Source: Acomys russatus (lineage: Eukaryota; Chordata; Mammalia; Rodentia; Muridae). From it: a stretch of DNA of 64,000 bases. Both the position numbers and the translations under genes were made by a program. Below the pieces are notes generated by a model. That model had not been told where the DNA came from. It did no database searches and was given only the letters and a program-made list of their open reading frames with translations. Where the stretch lies: contig NC_067145.1 in NCBI RefSeq assembly GCF_903995435.1, forward strand, positions 24,302,352 through 24,366,351. Reading direction: 5' to 3'. This document shows positions 47,924 to 58,811 of the stretch, one piece after another (positions within the stretch are counted from its first letter, which is position 1; every line of letters starts with the position of its first letter).

Positions 47924-49369
47924 TGTTTCTTTAGGGAATGATACAGTGTAGTAACCCACGTTGAGGTATCACTGTCCTAGATGGGTTAATTGACTATGGC
48001 CACTAGGCAATTGGAGGTTCATAAACAAAGAGAATACAGTAAAATAATGACATTTAAGACATCCATAAAAATGTACTCTGTGATTTTATTTAACAGTTGT
48101 TAGTGTCCATATATTTGCAGATATTTCTGTCTATATTGGAATTCTAGCTCTATTAGTTTTGACAAACTTATTAGGATTTCTTTCTAGTTCAAGGAAAGTG
48201 AAACTTCCAGGGTTATATAAGAGGAAAATAATTTTGTGCTGGTAAATCATGTTGGTGACCCATATGGTGTCTAATGATAATATGTATTTCAATGCAAGAG
48301 GTTAATATTTTTTATCTGTGAAGTCTTTAAAAGTTGTACTGAGTTACACAGAGCTGATATTAAAAACTGCATGTGCACATGGGTGAGGTTTCCCAATAAT
48401 ACTTCCACCACACTAAGGATGGTCTCAGAAGTTCTTCATATACTAGCAGAGCTGAGATTTCAGATGTTATACCTATAACCCACTTTGTTCTCAGCCTGTA
48501 ATTTTGTCAAAAGGTTTTCAGTCCTGTTCTGGGAAAACAATCTTCAAAATAATGTAGATGTCCCTGGCCAATCAGATAGATGGTATGCTCAGAGAGTCAA
48601 CAGGACTGTGTCTTAGTGATAGCCAAGCTCCCCAGGCAGCTGAAAACATAGCAGTTGTTATACATAAATAGTGTGAGGATTGCATCCACCCCTACCATGC
48701 TACACTGAGCACAAGCTCCTTCTTGCTTTCACTCCACACATTAATATGAACAGCTTGTTAATATGGGGACCTTAAAAATAAACCATCAACACAAACTTAA
48801 ATACATGTAGAGACCATTACTAAAATAAGAGGGAACAAACAAGTGTCATCAAGTGTTTAAAATGCAGACTTTTTTATCGAGACACCCAGGAAAAAACTAA
48901 CCCAGTGAGGAAAAATAAAAATTTATCTTGAATCTGACATAATTTGTGTTTGCCCAAGAAACATAGTCAGGTGAAAAGCAAATGGTTTGGGAAACTTTAT
49001 ACACAGAGAGAAACCACAGAAAAATAACATCTAAAACCGTGGTCCTGTGGTGTAAAATATTATAGAAAATATTCCACAAACCATTATAATTCAAGGTAAG
49101 ATTTTAGAAAAATTGCAATCAGGGTCAGAGTGAGATCATGCTGTTATTACTTCTTCCCAGCCGAATTATCAAGCAGAGTTATGGATTCTGAAGACCAATA
49201 ATACTGAACAGGGTGTATGAGACTGGAAGGGGGGAAACACTAATAGATACTTATGCCTTAACAACATAATGGCAAAACTTGCCGTAGCGAACCTGGAAAT
49301 CGTTAGAGAATTAAGTCATCAAGGTTACTACTTTCCAACATTAGAATGCGATTTGTGGTGGTTTAAGAA
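47246..49369. other. Unique sequence with one GT microsatellite
   Basis: A TATA-rich patch lies at 47270-47370 and a (GT)n run at 47876-47922. Otherwise no repeat, exon or RNA gene recognised. Confidence 0.4.
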
Positions 49370-49383
49370 CCATCACCTCTTTT
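49370..49383. repeat. Target-site duplication at the L1 3' end
   Basis: CCATCACCTCTTTT, matching CCATCTCCTCTTTT at 51621-51634 with one mismatch. Together they bracket the antisense L1. Confidence 0.65.
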
Positions 49384-49565
49384 TTAAAATTTTTATTTAA
49401 TTAATTTATTCAGAATATATCTCAATTGTTATTCCCTCACTTGTATTTTCCCATTCCTCCTTCCCTCCCTCTTTCACTCTATTCCCCTCCCCTACATCTG
49501 GACAGAAAGGGACCTCCTACCCACTATATAGTCACAGCCTATCAAGTCTTATCCTGGTAGCCTGC

Positions 49566-50184
49566 TTATCCTTTCTCTGAACGGGAAGATTTTCTTTTCA
49601 TGTCTATTCTATTTGGTGTTCTGTAGGCCTCTTGTATGTTTTTATGCAGCTCCTTCTTTAAATTGGGGACATTTTCTTCTATGACTTTGTTGAAAATATT
49701 TTCTGGGCCTTGGAGCTGGGTGTCTTCTCTTTCCTCAATGCCTATTATCCTCAGGTTCCATCTTTTTATGGTGTCATTGATTTCTTGGATGTTTTGTATC
49801 AGGAATTTTTCAGATTTAGCATTTTCTTTGATGGTTGCTTCAGGTTCTACGATTGTATCCTCTAGTTCTGAGATTTGTTCCTTCATCTCTTGAATTCTGC
49901 TAGGGAAGCTTACCTCTGTATTACTTGATTTCTTCTGTACGTTCTCTTGTTCCTGTCTTTCTTCTGTCTGTGCTTTTATCGTTGTTTCCATTTTTATCTT
50001 CAGATCTTGAACTGTTTTATTGACTTTCTTCATCTGATTGTTTGTATTTTCCTGAATTTCTTCCAGTGCCACTCTATAATCCTTTTTAATGTCTTCAACC
50101 TGTTTGGCTGCATCTTCCTGCATTTGTTTATGGATTTTATTAGTCTCCTCCATTATCATCTTCATGACTAAGGATTTGAGATCA

Positions 50185-50255
<71 letters not shown>

Positions 50256-50373
50256 GAGAGAGTTTCAATTGTGTTTGAGTTCTCAGGGTTCATTTCTTTG
50301 GATAGCTGGGATCTGGAGAAGCCATACTGTTTTGGTTTTTGTTGTTTGTATTTTTACACTGGCATTCAGTCAT
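49566..50373 (-). pseudogene. L1 ORF1 remnant (N-terminal half)
   Basis: The normal start is probably the ATG at 50373, which now runs 27 codons to a TGA at 50290. A CA microsatellite (50187-50256) then interrupts the frame. From the ATG at 50165 a second stretch of 199 codons is open. Residues 1-130 of it are Lys/Glu/Gln-rich with coiled-coil character (trimerisation region). From about residue 137 (NLRIIGIEE) the RNA-recognition domain begins, and QEAYRTPNRIDMKRKSS ends just before the deletion joint. The last residues come from joined 3' UTR sequence. The rest of the RNA-binding domain and the C-terminal domain are missing. In a full L1 this protein coats L1 RNA in cytoplasmic particles. 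Confidence 0.85.
50187..50256. repeat. (GT)n microsatellite inside L1 ORF1
   Basis: About 70 bp of GT (CA on the L1 strand) between the original ORF1 start and the coiled-coil part, where a short CA-rich seed (CACAATTGAAAC context) would be expected. Confidence 0.9.
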
Positions 50374-51620
50374 CTGGCTTTCTCTGATGTTGGAAGGTAG
50401 CTTCTGGTGTCACTCACTGGTCATTGAGAGCGGTTTGATGGTGAGTGACTATAGGTCAAGGGTCCTTGCCTGTGGGGATGAGGGGACTCCCGGGAAGAGG
50501 CAGGTGACCTGGTTTCAGCTCCAGGGAATTTTACTCCACACCCAGGGCTACTCACTGGGTCAGCAGAGGTAGGTTCTGGTGCTCTGCAGCCCCAGATTGG
50601 GCTGCAGATCAGTTTGAAATAGTGCAGGTAGAGCCGGTTAGCCTGTCTTTGGCTGGGCTTTGAATACCTTGCCTTGAGGCTTTGTGTCCTAGTGTCAGAT
50701 CACCCTAGAGTGCCTGAAGCCCTGCCAGCTTATAGTAGTTGTTTGGGCTTCTGCCTGATCCATCTAGGCTGTGGGGCCTAGGTTCTACCCTCCAGGGAGA
50801 GAACAGATACTGGCTTCTGGTTGTTGTTGTTTGACTAGGTTTCTGCCCTATCCCCTCAGGATGGTTCACCCTCTCCCAAGAGCATGAGAGTCCCTGCTGT
50901 GCTGTGGAGATTGACTAGGCTCGATCAGTTCAGCTAAAATGTGCAGGAACAGTTCTCTGGGGCAGGTAGCTACATTTCTGCCCTATTGGTTTAGACTGAG
51001 TAGCTGTCGTTGCTCAGTCCCATCTGACCACACCGGAACTTCTGTTGGGTTAGGACTGATGGTTACTTTTCTGCTTTACCCCCTCAGGCCAGCCCAGCCT
51101 CTCCAGAGATCATGGAGGCCCTGCTGGGCTGTGGAGGCTGATAGGCCGGGTCAGACCAGCTGGGGCAGGTAGTTAGGTTTCTGCCCGATCTGGTTCAGAC
51201 CACGTAGTTGTGGCTGGATGACGTGTCCACAGCCGCCTGGACCCCTGTGTGGCACCCGAGGCTTTCTGTGGACTGGCACAGGGCTGGGGAGGGGGATTAG
51301 ATCAACCCCTTTTCCTGAGATTTCCCCAGGCCAGGAGCTCTGGTGTTTCACCTCCCAGAGTTCAGTCCCAGATACCGAGTTCTTGCTGCAAGTCACAGAT
51401 GGGTTCGGGTCCAGACTCTGGGGACTAGGCACCCATCCTTCATGGGCCACTGGACGACCTGAGACCAGACCCACCTGTGCTCTGTACTGTGAAGACTCCT
51501 CTCACCTAGGGCTCTCTAGGTCTGGTGGTCTGTAGCTCCCAGTTGGGTCCTTAGTCTCCGTCCTGTAGATCAGATACAATGCATGTTTGGTGCCGCCATC
51601 TTGTAATCACCTGGCAATTT
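50374..51620 (-). promoter_or_regulatory. L1 5' UTR (internal promoter region)
   Basis: GC-richer than the surrounding DNA. Near its start, on the minus strand, CAAGATGGCGGC (51592-51603) is a YY1-type site, which in L1s marks the transcription start. Two internal stretches (about 50838-51005 and 51063-51210) resemble each other, sharing CCCTGCTG-GCTGTGGAG and GGGGCAGGTAG, and look like monomer repeats of the promoter type. Promoter activity is inferred from position and family. Confidence 0.75.
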
Positions 51621-51634
51621 CCATCTCCTCTTTT
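51621..51634. repeat. Target-site duplication at the L1 5' end
   Basis: CCATCTCCTCTTTT; partner at 49370-49383 with one mismatch. Confidence 0.65.
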
Positions 51635-51989
51635 AATTCCAATCCTTTCTCAGCTCCCCATGTTTCCCACTAACTGGAGCTTAGAGTTCTAAGGCCGGTT
51701 TCAGTCAGGAGAGCAACACTAATGCAGCTTTCCATGCCACGTGAACACTAGGATTTATGAACCCATTAATCTTATATCAAAATGAAAGTGCTGTGCACCA
51801 TATAATAAAAATACTCCGCCAATATTTATTAGCCCCGCCAACAGTTTATCCCTTCTTTTTGCACCTACCAGGAGTCTCAAGGCGGCTTCTTACAACTTGC
51901 TCTATCTCTGGGATGTACATTTCTTAAAGAGAAGGAAGCACTCTGAATTGGGATTAAGTTGTCCGAACGGATGTGTCAGAGCTAATCCA
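51635..51989. other. Repeat-free block, possible conserved noncoding element
   Basis: No transposon signature. Several CpGs persist (CCGGTTTCAG, CCACGTGAAC, CTCCGCCAATATT, GCCCCGCCAAC). It has a repeated CCGCCAA word and ATTAATC/CCATTAATC homeobox-like words. Conservation cannot be judged here. Confidence 0.3.
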
Positions 51990-52975
51990 ATTGTCAAGTG
52001 GATAATATCTAGAATCATCTAGGCGATAGAGCCCTGAATATACCTCTGAGGGATTATCTACATTAGGTCAATCCCAAGGCTTGTATTGATTGTGTAATTT
52101 GAGGTGGAGTCCTGGGCTGGATTAAAAGAGAGAGAGAATAAGCAGAGAGAACATGAGAATTTGTCCCTCACTGGTCCTTGAATGTTGATGCAGTGTGACC
52201 AGCTGCCTCCTGCTCCTGCTTCTGTGGCTTCCCAGAGGTATGGACTGTAAGTGAGACCGTGAATCAAAATGAATTCTCTTTCTTATTGGGGATTGTTGCT
52301 GGGACCCATGCCCAGGACCCTGACCGGGGGGCAGGGCAGAGGTGAGCTGGTGCAGAGTCAAAGACACAGACTCTGGGAGTCCTGCATAAGGCAGAAGCAG
52401 ATTCATTCATTGCTGAAACAGGGCATGCCTTTATAGACCCCTCTCAGTGTCCCAGTGGCTCCCAAATGGGGAGCTGCTGCTGTGGCTCCCCCTTTTTGAT
52501 TCTCATCATGATGTCACCAGATTCTGGGCAGTCAGTGTCTGGGCACACCAGGGCATGTCCAAGTGACTCTACATGAAGGCCCCCTTCTGCACATGCATGT
52601 TGCCAGGAGGTTCTTGTTCCTACTCAAGGCAGGTCTCATTCCTCCTATGGGGGACCATGTGGGAGGAACAGCAAAACAGCTCTAGAATTCATGGAACATG
52701 GCCCACCGGTTAGCATACCCTTAATGGGAATGTCCTGGGTGAGGCGTAACCTTGAGAGCTATGTGTTCTAAGGACTTTATGCTATTATAGAGCATAGCTC
52801 TGCTTGCTACCTTTGCAATCCTCATAATCCTCCAAATATATGAATTGTGTGAGTGCTATGAGGGGTGCTTCCAGCCCCTCACTGGGCGATATCCCTGGCA
52901 CTCACAATAACCATGCTTGATCTCTTTCAGGCATTGCTGCTGGAACAGAGTAATGATTCAACCACTAGCCTTGAA
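51990..52975 (+). mobile_element. MaLR-type LTR split by a nested solo LTR
   Basis: AATTGTCAAGTGGATAATAT, AATCATCTAGGCGATAGAGC, GAGGTGGAGTCCTGGGCTGG, GATGCAGTGTGACCAGCTGC, TGCCTCCTGCTCCTGCTTCT-like and GTATGGACTGTAAGTGAGAC follow a rodent MaLR LTR up to 52293. The last part (GCTTGATCTCTTTCAGGCAT, then CTGGAACAGAGTAATGATTC) resumes after 52906. Confidence 0.55.
52294..52906 (-). mobile_element. Solo ERVK-type LTR, antisense
   Basis: A 613-bp block that on the minus strand starts TGTGAGTGCCAGGGATAT and ends GGGTCCCAGCAACA, so it has TG...CA ends. A TATA-type box (CTATAAAGG on the minus strand, about 52430) sits upstream of a short R/U5. No internal retroviral sequence adjoins it, so it is a solo LTR, probably left by recombination between two LTRs. 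I find no clean six-base flanking duplication. Length and layout fit class II ERVs, but the family is inferred. Confidence 0.65.
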
Positions 52976-53799
52976 AAGAACCTGAAGATGTAGATTACTA
53001 ATAATGACCCTTAGGAAAAAAATTGGGAAAATAGATTGTTTAACAAGGTTAGGTAAAGATGCTTTTTATACTGGCTCTGATGCAGAGAATCTTAAGGAAC
53101 AATTTGAAGTTAAGAAAAAAAAATACACTCTTAACAGTAAAGCTAGGGATTTTTTGTAGTTGGTGAGCAAAGACAACACACCAATTAGCACTCTCCCTGA
53201 AGCTGGACTTCAAGATGACTAATTTTTATACTTATTTTTTTGCCCTCAGCTTCCTAATATGATTTTATAAAAATTATTAGTGAGTGCATGAGCACCTTTA
53301 GGATTTAAAGTAGAAATGGCTGTTTTTTTTTCATAGAGAGAAGTTTATACTTGTGATTTTTATAAGATTACTTTTTAAGATAACTGATTTCTTCCTTGTA
53401 ACTGCAAATTGAAGCCTGCCAGTAAAGAAAAGTTGGCTGAGAAAATACCTTGCTTGCTTATACTCTGTTAGTTAAAAATGTATATGGGTTCTTGGAAATA
53501 AGTAACTTTTCATGTTTGTTTCTTACCCATAATACGTAAAACATTTGATCACAGGAAGGTATCATGATTTTCTTACATAAACTCATTGTAATCATTCACT
53601 TAAAGAGAAATAGAATGTAAGCACACTGTGATTTTTATACTGCTTGAAAGATCTTTCTGGAATATATAAGCTGTGAGAGAAATAATAAAGTTGTAACTCA
53701 CTCTTTGGAGTTTGTTCCAGCCACCAAATGTATATATGTGCATATGTGCAATAGCTGGTTGAGTTGGAACTTGCTCTTTGTAGTTTGTTCCTCCACCAT
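52976..53799. other. Unique sequence, nothing recognised
   Basis: No repeat or exon signature recognised. Confidence 0.45.
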
Positions 53800-53956
53800 G
53801 ATTGTACCTGTACCTGTACCTGTACATGTACATGTATATGTATGTGTGTAAGTTTGTTGGAGTCCATTTCCATCCACCCAATATGGGAATGAATGAGTGT
53901 ACACACACATACACACACACACGTCTGTATGTATGTATACATACAGACATATACTA

Positions 53957-53987
<31 letters not shown>

Positions 53988-53992
53988 TTGTG
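53800..53992. repeat. Compound GTAC/CA/GT-rich low-complexity region
   Basis: TGTACC and TGTACA units (53805-53840), a CA run (53901-53922), ATGTATGTATACATAC units and a GT run (53955-53982). The 195- and 116-codon minus-strand frames over it are artefacts of these repeats. Confidence 0.85.
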
Positions 53993-55450
53993 TAACATAA
54001 GAGAAGCTTGGAAGAAGAAGCTTGTTGGACCCTACCTGCTGGAGTCTGTCTTTATCATCAAGGGTAAGTGTAAGTGTGTGTGTGTGTGTGTGTTTTCTGT
54101 CCTTCTTCCCATTTTTTAGATCTTGCTTCCATCCCTGGAAGTTCCCTCTAGGAGCCATCACCCTTAGCCCCCTGCTCACATGGTAGCTGTAAGTCCTTGC
54201 CAGGAAACTATCAGCACTGTCCTGCCATCAGCAATTTAATTATGGCCCCTCAATCCACCACTATCAGTAGAAGCCATTGCCAGTAATAATCAGTTCTGGG
54301 CTGGAAAGTTGCCCTCAGAGAAAGTCTGCAGGGAACCCAGCCAGCTGCTGGATCTATGCCCCTCCTCAGTTTCCCCAGTTGATGTGGAATCTGGTCTTTG
54401 ATACTTTTGTCAGGGTCTTTGTTTTTACAGCAACAGGAAAAGAATTGAGACAGCCTGCATGCCCCTCAGGGCAGGACTCTCCCACTCCCAACAGGAGCTG
54501 TGCCTCTCTGACTCTTTTAGATTCTCCAGTCAGGAATATGACAGGCAGCACCCAAGAATAACCATGATGAAGAACACTCATAGCCTGTGAAACCGAAGTT
54601 TCATTGTCCACTGTCCAGGAATACCTACCCAGCCCTTTGGCATGATGCTCAGAATTACTATCTGTCATTAGAGTTTAGAAAACCACTGTACAAGTTTGTA
54701 TACAATCCATTTTCTTGCAATGGATCATTGACTTTCTTTTTTCTTGTCTTTCTTTTTTTTTTTTTTTTTTTTTAATTTACTTTCCAGTAGCCCCAGATGC
54801 TGAGAGTTAAGAGCAAGGGTTGAGATTATTCTCTTTTGAACAGCACGCACCAAGCCCTTTTGCCATGAAGTTTGTCCTCTATGGTGCCCTGGCTGCTCTC
54901 TCTGCGAGTGGCTGTGCTGTGACCTTTTCTTATTAGGACACAGTTGAGAATGATGGTTGAGCTCAGTGCTTTAATGCTTGTCTGCTATGGATGATCCCTG
55001 AGATCAACTCCAGTGGCACAAACATGAATAAACAAATAATAAGGCAGTATAGTAGATTATGGCCCATACTTAATGACCTCTCTCTAATTTCAGTTGTCTC
55101 TTTCAAAGATCTTACCTTCAAAATATAGCCACATTCTGAGGAACTGCTGATTTGAACCTCAAATAACAATTTTTAGAAGAAAGTATCAAGGTGCCCCCCA
55201 CCAAAATCCTTAAATATTTTTCATTGTATATGAACTTGTTGCATGTTGTTACTTGGCTGATACTCTTACGAACTGTGTGCTCTTGCATTCCTATTGGGTT
55301 TTTGATTATGCATTTTACTCATGACCACTAGGAAAGGCTTTATAGTGTTTATATATTTCACTAATACCAGATCTATGGTCAAAGTGAAACTAAAATAACA
55401 AAAGCATTTCTCAACCTCCCAAATCCAATACTTATTACCACATCCCACCT

Positions 55451-55452
<2 letters not shown>
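53993..55452. other. Unique sequence with small simple repeats
   Basis: A GT run at 54074-54092 and a poly(T) of about 23 at 54752-54774. Nothing else recognised. Confidence 0.4.

Positions 55453-55514
<62 letters not shown>
55453..55514. repeat. (GA)n microsatellite
   Basis: About 62 bp of uninterrupted GA. Confidence 0.95.
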
Positions 55515-55518
<4 letters not shown>

Positions 55519-56214
55519 AGAGATAATGAGCCTCTAGCACCAAACAGACCTTGCTTGGGCTATACAGAGTTTCTGATCTCCAAGCATTTTACCACTCGCC
55601 TACAACATTCTCCCATAAAGCTCTATTTATTAAAAAAATATGTAAAGACTCAAAGGAAATAACTTCCCAGAAAAACTTTCTTTTCTCATTACCAACAGGG
55701 TCAAGGACTGGCAGCATTGTAAGATTTGGGTAATCTGGGACCTGACACTCCTTACAATGCTTACCTCTATTTATATCTTTCTCATCTTTGTCCTGGTTTG
55801 TACAAAAGCGTCATTCTACCTACTTGCTCCTCCGAGTGTTCCCTAGGCAGCAAATAGAACATTATATGAAGGCTTTAGATAAAATCATAGGAGGACCTGG
55901 TCAAAATCCAGCTATGCCCCTTCATCTTTGCAGCATAGAGGTTTTCCTCTGACCTAAACATTATGCATATACCGTGCTTGTTTTCCTCTGTCTTTTATAT
56001 TTGCTACAACAGCCTTCTAGCTCTTACCATTGCTGTGCCATCTATTTAGAATGCATGCATCCAAGACGTTTACAAGATTTTTCTCTGTATTCAGACCTGA
56101 AACGCCGTCTACTCAGAGAAGTGCCTCCTAAACACATAATCAAAACCAACATGCTGTAAAATCTAACACTGACTCCCATGTTTTTAGGACTTAGGAACTG
56201 ACATAGGATGCTAT
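55515..56214. other. Unique sequence, nothing recognised
   Basis: No repeat or exon signature recognised. Confidence 0.45.
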
Positions 56215-56375
56215 AATATGGAGGAGTCTGTTTCCCTACTCATTGCCTTTGTCCTCCTCTAGAGTATTAGTTCCCAGATAGCAGTGGTGACTGCCTGCCA
56301 CTCCTGGCCCCACAACATGGCCTACAATTGAATAAGCCCTTAATATTTGATGAGCTAATGAATGAATGAATAATG
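56215..56375 (+). mobile_element. Possible L2 3' end
   Basis: A GTTCCCAGATAGCAGTGG middle followed by TAATATTTGATGAGCTAATG and AATGAATGAATAATGAA has the ending pattern of ancient L2 elements. Confidence 0.45.
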
Positions 56376-58228
56376 AATTGATAGGGTTAGTGAAAGAGAT
56401 CTGAACCCTCAGTTACCATTACAGACACCCAGCAGATGGTCACTCTTATGCTTAGAATAGTGGCCCATTCCCAAATTGAAGCCTTGATTTTCATAGCTTA
56501 GATTATGACTACTTTTGGAGACAAGGCCATGGAGGATGTAATTAGATTAAAACTAGAGGTGAAAATGCAGGAATCATAATCCCACCACATAAGAGAAGAG
56601 CAAAACAAGAGTTCAGAGGAAACTGAAAGAGGGCAGCCATTGGAAAGCCAGGGGCAGTCTCCATGGAAACCATACCTGCACACACCTTGATCTTGTAATT
56701 GTATCCATCTGTGGTGGGTTTTTTTCCCCCTTGGCATCTTTTGTAACCTAACATAGAATTTGAACTGTAGAGGAAGAGACCTAATGTTGGTGTGTAAATG
56801 TGAATGGCAAAACAAAGGGCATGCCTGATTATAGTGTGGTAGGCATGTTAAGCTGTGATGTAAAATCTACGTTTGAAAAGTTATATGTTGTTAACATTCA
56901 AATAACACAAAATTTTTCCTTTAGTTCTTTTTTGAAATGGTGTAAATTAAAATCCTAAAGGAAAAAAATTTCTATCTTCTTATGTATTAATTTCTGGCTT
57001 AATTATAGTGTTGTGTACGAACATAGTCTCATTTGATCTAAACATGTAAATCGTCTGAAATTTTCATACAGTCTAGTGAATTGTTTGTTGACTGTTTAGA
57101 AAATGTCCTTATCTAAGGTATTGAATAAAATCAAATTAGCTTCGATTATTTCACTCACATTCTTGGATTCAGAAAAGTTAGCCTCACAAATTCCAATGTT
57201 TTGGTGAATTTGTTCATCTTTTCTGTTTCTTTATCACTTCCTTGGCTTCTTTATTACTTTCAGCATATAGATCAATACCATTCTAAACATCCTGTCTCCT
57301 GATTCCAACGTGTGCAGCATCAGTGAGTCCATTTCTCGTCCATATGTGTTCATTAGATTTTGGTTGTTATTTTGTAGACATTGTTCACAGTCCTGACTAA
57401 GAAGTTGCACTGAGTAATAGGCCATATGTTTATAACATTGTGGAAATCTGCCTAAAAGAGCCTCACACTTTCCCCACTTTTCCCAGGCAGAGGGATCGCC
57501 TGTTCACCCTTTGTGTTCAGGGAATTCACTCATTAAAGATGAACCACTATAAACATACACCGTTATTATTCATTCAACTTGAGGTCCAATAAAAACAGCA
57601 AGACCTCTGCCAACTCCTTTCCTAAACCGTGGCTCTCTACCTCAAATCGCAACCTCTTCCACTGCTCTAGACTGGCAGAAGCTCCTGAGGAAGAGCAGGA
57701 ATGTAATGTCAGCTCTGCTGCGCACATTTTGTTGTCTGGGATCTTGGCTCCTCTGTCTCTTTTTATTTCAGCAAGGCTCAGGACTTTTAAGGGAATATTT
57801 CTGCTCTTCATTCAAGATGTCTACTTATACCCAATGGAGACTGAGACTGGACACAGGCTAATCCATTCTTATAAACTCATATAGAAACTATTCACAACTG
57901 AAATGTCTATCTTTTAAAGTAATTGAGGAAGTCTTCATTAAATGTTTCTTGACATGTAAAACCACAGATAAAATGAAATGGTGGATATTTAGGGATGATC
58001 TTGCCTTGGAATAGATGCATGTTAGAAACAGAATTTAAAAGTATAAAGATACGGTTTTAAGTGAACACAAGGGTAGACATTTTATACTGTATCTCAATTA
58101 AAAAAAATATGAGATGAAAATAATACCGAAGTGTTTTGAGAGGAGGTGGTCTTGGTTTTTTATAAATTTATGAATTTTCTATTTTATTTAGGTAAGACTT
58201 GCTATTTTTATAACAATGAAAACAGAAA

Positions 58229-58233
<5 letters not shown>
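56376..58233. other. Unique sequence, nothing recognised
   Basis: Nearly 1.9 kb without a recognised repeat. Frames at 56498-56815 and 57566-57884 have no family resemblance. Confidence 0.4.

Positions 58234-58270
<37 letters not shown>
58234..58270. repeat. (TA)n microsatellite
   Basis: About 37 bp of uninterrupted TA. Confidence 0.95.
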
Positions 58271-58271
<1 letters not shown>

Positions 58272-58454
58272 TGTAAACATTTGTTTAAAGAAATATAAAA
58301 TATCACTCCTATGTATCCTGTGTGCAGAGACAAGGTCTCTTAAAATACAGATATCATTGGATAATGTATCTGTGAGTAAATCAGAGTGATGGACCCATAC
58401 AGAACAAACAAAAACATCTAAAGAAGTATGATATTATGAGAAATAAAAAGGTAG

Positions 58455-58540
58455 GTAAGCTCCTTGAGTCTGGGGCATAGACTTGCTCATTTCAATTCCT
58501 TAAAATTCAGTGAAGGCATTTAATAGAGCTACTCTACATG
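58455..58540 (+). mobile_element. Possible L2 fragment
   Basis: TAAGCTCCTTGAGTCTGGGG and CATAGACTTGCTCATTTCAA, then GAAGGCATTTAATAGAG follow the L2 3' end pattern. Confidence 0.4.
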
Positions 58541-58711
58541 GTGGAACTGATTGTGAAATCTCATATTAATCTGCATGATGCAATTGCCTGTGTGTATAAG
58601 AAATTCAGCTAATGTTTATTTGAAAAAGTGAATTTTAAAACACTTCGTTGCAACATTGCATGTTCTCTCTGTCCTAAAGAAAATAAAGGCAATATGTGTG
58701 TTTTGCTACAG

Positions 58712-58811
58712 GTAGACGAAGACAGCAGCAGTGAAGGGCATTTCAATGTCACTGCTCACACCAGCCATCAATTAACTGTGTCCATGGTCAGGCGCGGCAG
58801 CACTGACTATG
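58712..58811 (+). other. Candidate 100-nt exon (unverified)
   Basis: The stretch is preceded by a T-rich acceptor-like TGTGTGTTTTGCTACAG and followed by the donor-like GTAGGC. In one frame it is open throughout and reads an acidic/Ser start (VDEDSSSEG) and a basic end (MVRRGSTDYG). It keeps three CpGs in AT-rich unique DNA, which is unusual for neutral intron sequence. A length of 100 nt is not a multiple of three, so skipping would shift the frame. I cannot name the protein and it may be chance. Confidence 0.25.

Larger units (their letters stand above)
49381..51620 (-). mobile_element. L1 with both ends but an internal deletion, antisense
   Basis: Read on the minus strand, the element starts at about 51620 and has a roughly 1.25-kb 5' UTR and the first half of ORF1. 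At about 49580 it jumps into the last 190 bp of the 3' UTR and ends in an A-rich tail at 49381. The rest of ORF1 and all of ORF2 (several kb) are absent. The imperfect 14-bp TSD (49370-49383, 51621-51634) brackets the whole, so the deletion either predates insertion (internally deleted or spliced RNA) or happened later in place. It is the only L1 here that reaches its 5' end. It cannot encode the retrotransposition proteins. Confidence 0.85.

Noticed and set aside
51151..51535. 105- and 107-codon frames on opposite strands
   Set aside because: They fall in the GC-rich L1 5' UTR, where long chance frames are common.
53592..54179. 195-codon minus-strand frame
   Set aside because: Mostly His/Thr/Tyr-rich translation of CA, GT and GTAC repeats.
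54752..54774. Poly(T) as the tail of an antisense processed pseudogene
   Set aside because: No gene-like or SINE-like body adjoins it and no duplication was found.
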